A stretch of 64,000 nucleotides of DNA from Yinghuangia seranimata (GTDB lineage: Bacteria; Actinomycetota; Actinomycetes; Streptomycetales; Streptomycetaceae): positions 62,001 to 126,000 of the forward strand of contig NZ_JASAOI010000050.1 in NCBI RefSeq assembly GCF_029953285.1, given 5' to 3'. Shown one piece after another: positions 60,715 to 64,000 of this stretch (position 1 is the stretch's first letter; every line of letters begins with the position of its first letter). A program made the translations under genes and the position numbers. Under the pieces are notes generated by a model. The model made no database searches. It was not told the origin of the DNA and was given only the letters and a program-made list of their open reading frames with translations.

Positions 60715-62622
60715 GTGACGGACCGAACCGCAGGCTCCGTCCACCTGATGGCGGACGATCCTTCCGGCTCCACCACCGTCGACCCCTCCACGAAGGACAA
60801 CGACGCAAAGGCGTCGGACGTCACGGTGGAGACCGTCGCGACGGACTCGGTCACCGACGAACCCACGGGGACACCGGCGGCCGACGCCCCGGACGCCGCG
60901 GAAGCCTCAGGCGAAGTCCCGGACGAGACACGGGCGGACGACGACACCGGCATGCACGCCAAAGCCGAAGAACCCGACGAGCCCACGCAGGCCAAGCCCG
61001 AACCGCGGCCCGATCCCGAGCCCGTACCGCAGGGCCGCTCGGTCGCGGACGTCGAGCGCGGCACGCGCTTCGCCGACCGCTACCGCCTTGAGGACAGGCT
61101 CAGTTCGAACGGCAAGAGCGCCACCTGGCGCGCCGTCGACGAGAAACTCCGGCGTGCCGTCGGCATCCACATCGTCGTGGCCGGCAGCGACCACGCCCGC
61201 AGCGTCATGGCCGCGGCACGCGCCGCCGCGCTGGTGGGCGACCCGCGCTTCGTGCAGGTGCTCGACGCCGCCGAAGAGGACGGCCTGGTCTACGTCGTCA
61301 AGGAGTGGCTGCCCGACGCCGACAACCTCGCGTCGCTGCTCGCCACCAACCCGCTGCCGCCGCACGAGGCGTACGAGATGGTCCGGTCGATCGCCGACGC
61401 CATGGCGGTCGCGCACCGCGCCGGGCTGTCGCACCTGCGCCTGGACCCCGAGAACGTCCTGCGGATGCACACCGGCCAGTACAAGATCGTCGGTCTGTCC
61501 GTCGAAGCGGCCCTCTACGGGCACGACACCACCGACGCGGCGCTCGACGACACCCGGGCGATCGGCTCGCTGCTGTACGCGTGCCTCGCGCGGCGGTGGC
61601 CCGAGGCGGAGCGCTACGGCCTCCCTCGGGCCCCGCGCAACGGCGACCGGCTCCTGACGCCGGGACAGGTCAAGGCGCACGTGCACGGGCCGCTGGAGGC
61701 CGTCGCGATGCGGGCGCTGGGCTACGAGTACAAGCACCAGCCGCCGTTCGAGGCACCGGAGGACGTCGTCGCGGCGATCGCGGCGATACCCACCGTCCTG
61801 CCGCCGGAGCCCGACCCCGTGGTCAGTGCCGCCGGGGCCCAGTTCGACGACGAGTACACCCCGACGGCGGTGCTCTCCCCGAAGGGCCTCGTCGGCGGCC
61901 CCCCGCCCAGCACCCCGACGGGCTTCCACACGGCCCCGCCGCCCGCGCTCGGCGGCGGCTTCGGCCGACTGCTGAAGGTCGTCGTCGCGATCATCGTCCT
62001 GGTGGCGGTGGTTTTGGCGACGTGGCAGATCGCCGCGCACGTGAACAAGAAGGACGAGGCCGCGCCTTCGCCTTCGGCATCGGGCGGGCAGCCTTCGAGC
62101 CCGCAGGCCCCCGCGCCGGTGCCGGCGCCCAACACGCCGCTGGAGATCAAGCGTGGGATCGAGTTCGACCCGCAGGGCGAGGCCAGGGGTGAAACCAACC
62201 CCCGCTTGACGTTCGACGGCAACCCAGACACGACGTGGCGGACCAAGACCTACTCCGACACCCACTTGCAGCCCTACCGCGACGGCGTCGGCATCGTCTA
62301 CGACTTCGGCGCGCCGGTCGACGTCCGCTCGGTGAACGTCGACCTCCTGTTCGGCGATCCCGGCACCACGTTCGAGGTCCGCGCGCTCCCGGCCGGCACA
62401 GCTCTCCCGGACGTCACCAAGAAGGGCACGCAGAACAGCTTCTCCACGGTGCTCGGCACCGGTCAGTCCGGGTCGGGCAAGACCGTCACGGTCACCGCCG
62501 AAAAGCCGGTCAAGTCCCAATACGTGTTGATCTGGTTCACCGATCTGGCCCGGGTGTTCGGCGACAGCAACGGCGGCGTCGGCCTCAAGACCGGCATCAC
62601 CGAGATCCGATTCACCAGCTGA
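60715..62622 (+). CDS. Membrane pseudokinase with extracellular discoidin-like domain (MurJ partner)
   Basis: 635 residues: an acidic disordered head (1-115), a kinase-like domain (about 118-370), a membrane helix (about 419-443), a Ser/Pro linker and an outer beta domain (about 475-635). Kinase residues are lost: no VAIK Lys (AVGIHIVV), the HRD loop reads HLRLDPENV without the catalytic Asp, and DFG is replaced (IVGLSVE). In mycobacteria the MurJ-type protein MviN carries a fused pseudokinase that binds FhaA; here it is a separate protein. The GTG at 60715 has GAGGAGG upstream. Confidence 0.88.
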   Translation: MTDRTAGSVHLMADDPSGSTTVDPSTKDNDAKASDVTVETVATDSVTDEPTGTPAADAPDAAEASGEVPDETRADDDTGMHAKAEEPDEPTQAKPEPRPDPEPVPQGRSVADVERGTRFADRYRLEDRLSSNGKSATWRAVDEKLRRAVGIHIVVAGSDHARSVMAAARAAALVGDPRFVQVLDAAEEDGLVYVVKEWLPDADNLASLLATNPLPPHEAYEMVRSIADAMAVAHRAGLSHLRLDPENVLRMHTGQYKIVGLSVEAALYGHDTTDAALDDTRAIGSLLYACLARRWPEAERYGLPRAPRNGDRLLTPGQVKAHVHGPLEAVAMRALGYEYKHQPPFEAPEDVVAAIAAIPTVLPPEPDPVVSAAGAQFDDEYTPTAVLSPKGLVGGPPPSTPTGFHTAPPPALGGGFGRLLKVVVAIIVLVAVVLATWQIAAHVNKKDEAAPSPSASGGQPSSPQAPAPVPAPNTPLEIKRGIEFDPQGEARGETNPRLTFDGNPDTTWRTKTYSDTHLQPYRDGVGIVYDFGAPVDVRSVNVDLLFGDPGTTFEVRALPAGTALPDVTKKGTQNSFSTVLGTGQSGSGKTVTVTAEKPVKSQYVLIWFTDLARVFGDSNGGVGLKTGITEIRFTS

Positions 62623-62692
62623 TCCCCGTCACGTCGCTACTCCCGCCGTGCCAGGATGACCCCCGGAAAGCCACGGCCGTCGGGGGGTGAGC

Positions 62693-63334
62693 ATGAGCAC
62701 GGAGTCCGCGTACGCCGACGTCGGCGACGCCGATCTGCTCACGCTGCACGCCTCCGGCGACGCCCAGGCGTTCGGCGAGCTGATACGCCGTCACCGCGAC
62801 CGGCTCTGGGCCGTCGCCCTGCGGACGCTCGGCGACCGCGAGGAGGCCGCTGACGCCCTCCAGGACGCCCTCGTGTCGGCCTACCGGGCCGCCGACCGCT
62901 TCGAGGGCCGCTCGGCCGTCACAACGTGGCTGCATCGCATCGTGGTGAACGCCTGCCTGGACCGGGCCCGTCGGAAGGCCTCCCGGCCGGCCGTGCCGTT
63001 GCCGGACGATCTCGACCAGCGGTTGCCCGCCCCCGTCGGCGAGGACCCCGCAGTGCGCGGGGAGACCCGCCGGCAGGTGCTGGCCGCACTGGCGACGCTG
63101 CCGCCGGAACAGCGGGCGGCGCTGGTGCTCGTCGACATGGAGGGCTACTCGGTCGACGAGGCCGCGCGGGTCCTCGAGGTGGCGCCCGGGACGATCAAGA
63201 GCAGGTGCGCCCGCGGCCGGGCCCGGCTCCTGCCCCTCGTGCGGCACATGCGGGAAGGGAACCGAGTCGCCGGGCCGCCCGTCAGACCGACGGACGACGG
63301 GACCGCGCACCAGGACGGAGGTGTGACGCGATGA
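62693..63334 (+). CDS. sigM: ECF sigma factor SigM (SigT-like)
   Basis: 213 residues: sigma region 2 (about 20-85; FGELIRRHRDRLWAVALRTLG, DALQDALVSAYRAADRF) and region 4 (about 120-175; LPPEQRAALVLVDMEGYSVDEAARVLEVAPGTIKSR in parts). The gene position matches sigM of mycobacteria and sigT of S. coelicolor, as I recall. The ATG at 62693 has a run of six G upstream; an in-frame GTG at 62687 is also possible. Its stop overlaps the start of the anti-sigma gene (ATGA), so the pair is coupled. Confidence 0.92.
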   Translation: MSTESAYADVGDADLLTLHASGDAQAFGELIRRHRDRLWAVALRTLGDREEAADALQDALVSAYRAADRFEGRSAVTTWLHRIVVNACLDRARRKASRPAVPLPDDLDQRLPAPVGEDPAVRGETRRQVLAALATLPPEQRAALVLVDMEGYSVDEAARVLEVAPGTIKSRCARGRARLLPLVRHMREGNRVAGPPVRPTDDGTAHQDGGVTR

Positions 63335-64000
63335 CCGCAACGAACCCTGTGGTGGGCCCGGACGGGCACGTGGATGTCGACGTCCTCTCCGACCTCACCG
63401 AAGACCTCCTGGACGACGCCCGGGCCGCCGAGGCGCGTGCGCATCTGGCCGCGTGCGCCGAGTGCCGTGAGACGTACGAGGCGCTGGCCGAGGTCGCGGC
63501 GCTGCTGCGCGGCCAGCCCGACGAGCCCATGCCGGACGACGTGTTCGCGCGGATCGAGGCGGCGCTCGCCGAGGCCGCGGCGGAGGACGCCGGGCCCGAG
63601 GCGCCGCTCGCCACCGTCACACCGCTGCCGTCCGCTCCCTCGGTGCCGCGTCAGCAGTCCGGTCCGCCGCCGCGGCCGAGCGTCGCGCCGGTGGTGCCGC
63701 TCGCGCACCCCGAGCGCCTGGAACCCGTGCGCCCACACCGGCCGCGCCGCCGTGCGGGCCTGCTGCTGGCCGCGGCGGCGGTGGCCGCCATGGCGGTGGG
63801 TGTCGGGGTCATCGCCCGCAACGGCGTCGGGTCCTCGAACGACAAGACCGCGTCCAAGCCCGCGGCAGGCGCCGACCGGTCCGCGGTCAGGACCGAGGGC
63901 GGCGCGGGAGCGGCGGGGGTACCCCCGGCCGCTCCGCAGGCGACGCCCAAGTCCTTGGCCCCCGACGGGACGTTTGCGGTCCCGCCGGCCCCGACGGGCC
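63331..64000 (+). CDS. Zinc-finger anti-sigma factor (RstA/RsmA-like), cut by the right edge
   Basis: About 223 residues are visible. The N-terminal anti-sigma domain has His38-x3-Cys42-x2-Cys45 (HLAACAEC), the ZAS zinc motif that senses redox changes in this family. One membrane helix lies at about 140-162, followed by an outer Ala/Pro-rich part that runs to the window end without a stop. It should hold SigM inactive at the membrane. The ATG start at 63331 overlaps the sigM stop. Confidence 0.92.
   Translation, partial: MTATNPVVGPDGHVDVDVLSDLTEDLLDDARAAEARAHLAACAECRETYEALAEVAALLRGQPDEPMPDDVFARIEAALAEAAAEDAGPEAPLATVTPLPSAPSVPRQQSGPPPRPSVAPVVPLAHPERLEPVRPHRPRRRAGLLLAAAAVAAMAVGVGVIARNGVGSSNDKTASKPAAGADRSAVRTEGGAGAAGVPPAAPQATPKSLAPDGTFAVPPAPTG

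Noticed and set aside
1-64000. tRNA, rRNA, insertion sequences, integrases or attachment sites
   Set aside because: None with recognisable sequence features was seen on either strand when reading through; a covariance or profile search could still find a short RNA.

Overview
The window is high-GC actinobacterial DNA, almost certainly Streptomycetaceae. Reasons: a perfect Streptomyces-type parS site (3673-3686), DnaA boxes of the TTGTCCACA type, many GTG starts with GGAGG-like ribosome sites, and a gene order on the right-hand half that, from memory, matches the conserved core of Streptomyces chromosomes around dnaB, rplI-rpsR-ssb-rpsF, femX, a bifunctional penicillin-binding protein, padR-ino1, cca, murJ and sigM with its anti-sigma factor. 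That core normally lies close to oriC, so the origin is probably a short distance beyond the right edge. No phage, transposon, integrase, CRISPR array, tRNA or rRNA was seen.

Left part (1-26 kb), the more variable half. It starts with a nitrate/sulfonate-sensing histidine kinase that runs off the left edge, a tiny membrane protein, a cupin-tenA pair, a holin-like membrane protein, the parS site, a trans-sulfuration PLP enzyme with a LysR regulator, and a Nudix protein. Then come two NarL-type two-component systems on either side of an MMPL/RND transporter, a divergent DHA2 exporter, an SDR and an alpha/beta hydrolase. A xylose-type sugar ABC operon (xylF-G-H) ends in a ROK repressor. A MarR-controlled redox island (FAD oxidoreductase, marR, LLM flavin enzyme) carries three matching operators, and a TetR-controlled pair of small membrane proteins (DUF1772, DUF4267) carries two matching operators.

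Middle (26-39.4 kb). dnaB is followed by a 418-bp intergenic region with a cluster of DnaA-box-like motifs and a perfect 16-bp inverted repeat at the start of a MATE exporter. A copper module (copA, copZ) has CsoR-like operators but no csoR in view. The rpsF-ssb-rpsR-rplI operon has strong hairpins. A five-gene urea ABC operon (urtABCDE) has a GlnR-like box upstream and a hairpin between urtA and urtB.

Right part (39.4-64 kb), the cell-envelope core. It holds femX and an alanine-racemase-like gene, an F420-type nitroreductase, two polytopic glycosyltransferases, a class A PBP, padR-ino1 with a large palindrome over its predicted promoter, an MFS gene preceded by extreme G/C homopolymer runs, two tandem LppU/SCO3897-type proteins, cca, a Nudix gene coupled to a DUF6049 membrane protein, MurJ with a long Gln/Gly/Tyr-rich head, a separate membrane pseudokinase, sigM, and a zinc-finger anti-sigma factor cut by the right edge. 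Together these serve peptidoglycan synthesis and its regulation.

All assignments come from reading motifs and from memory of families. No database search was run.
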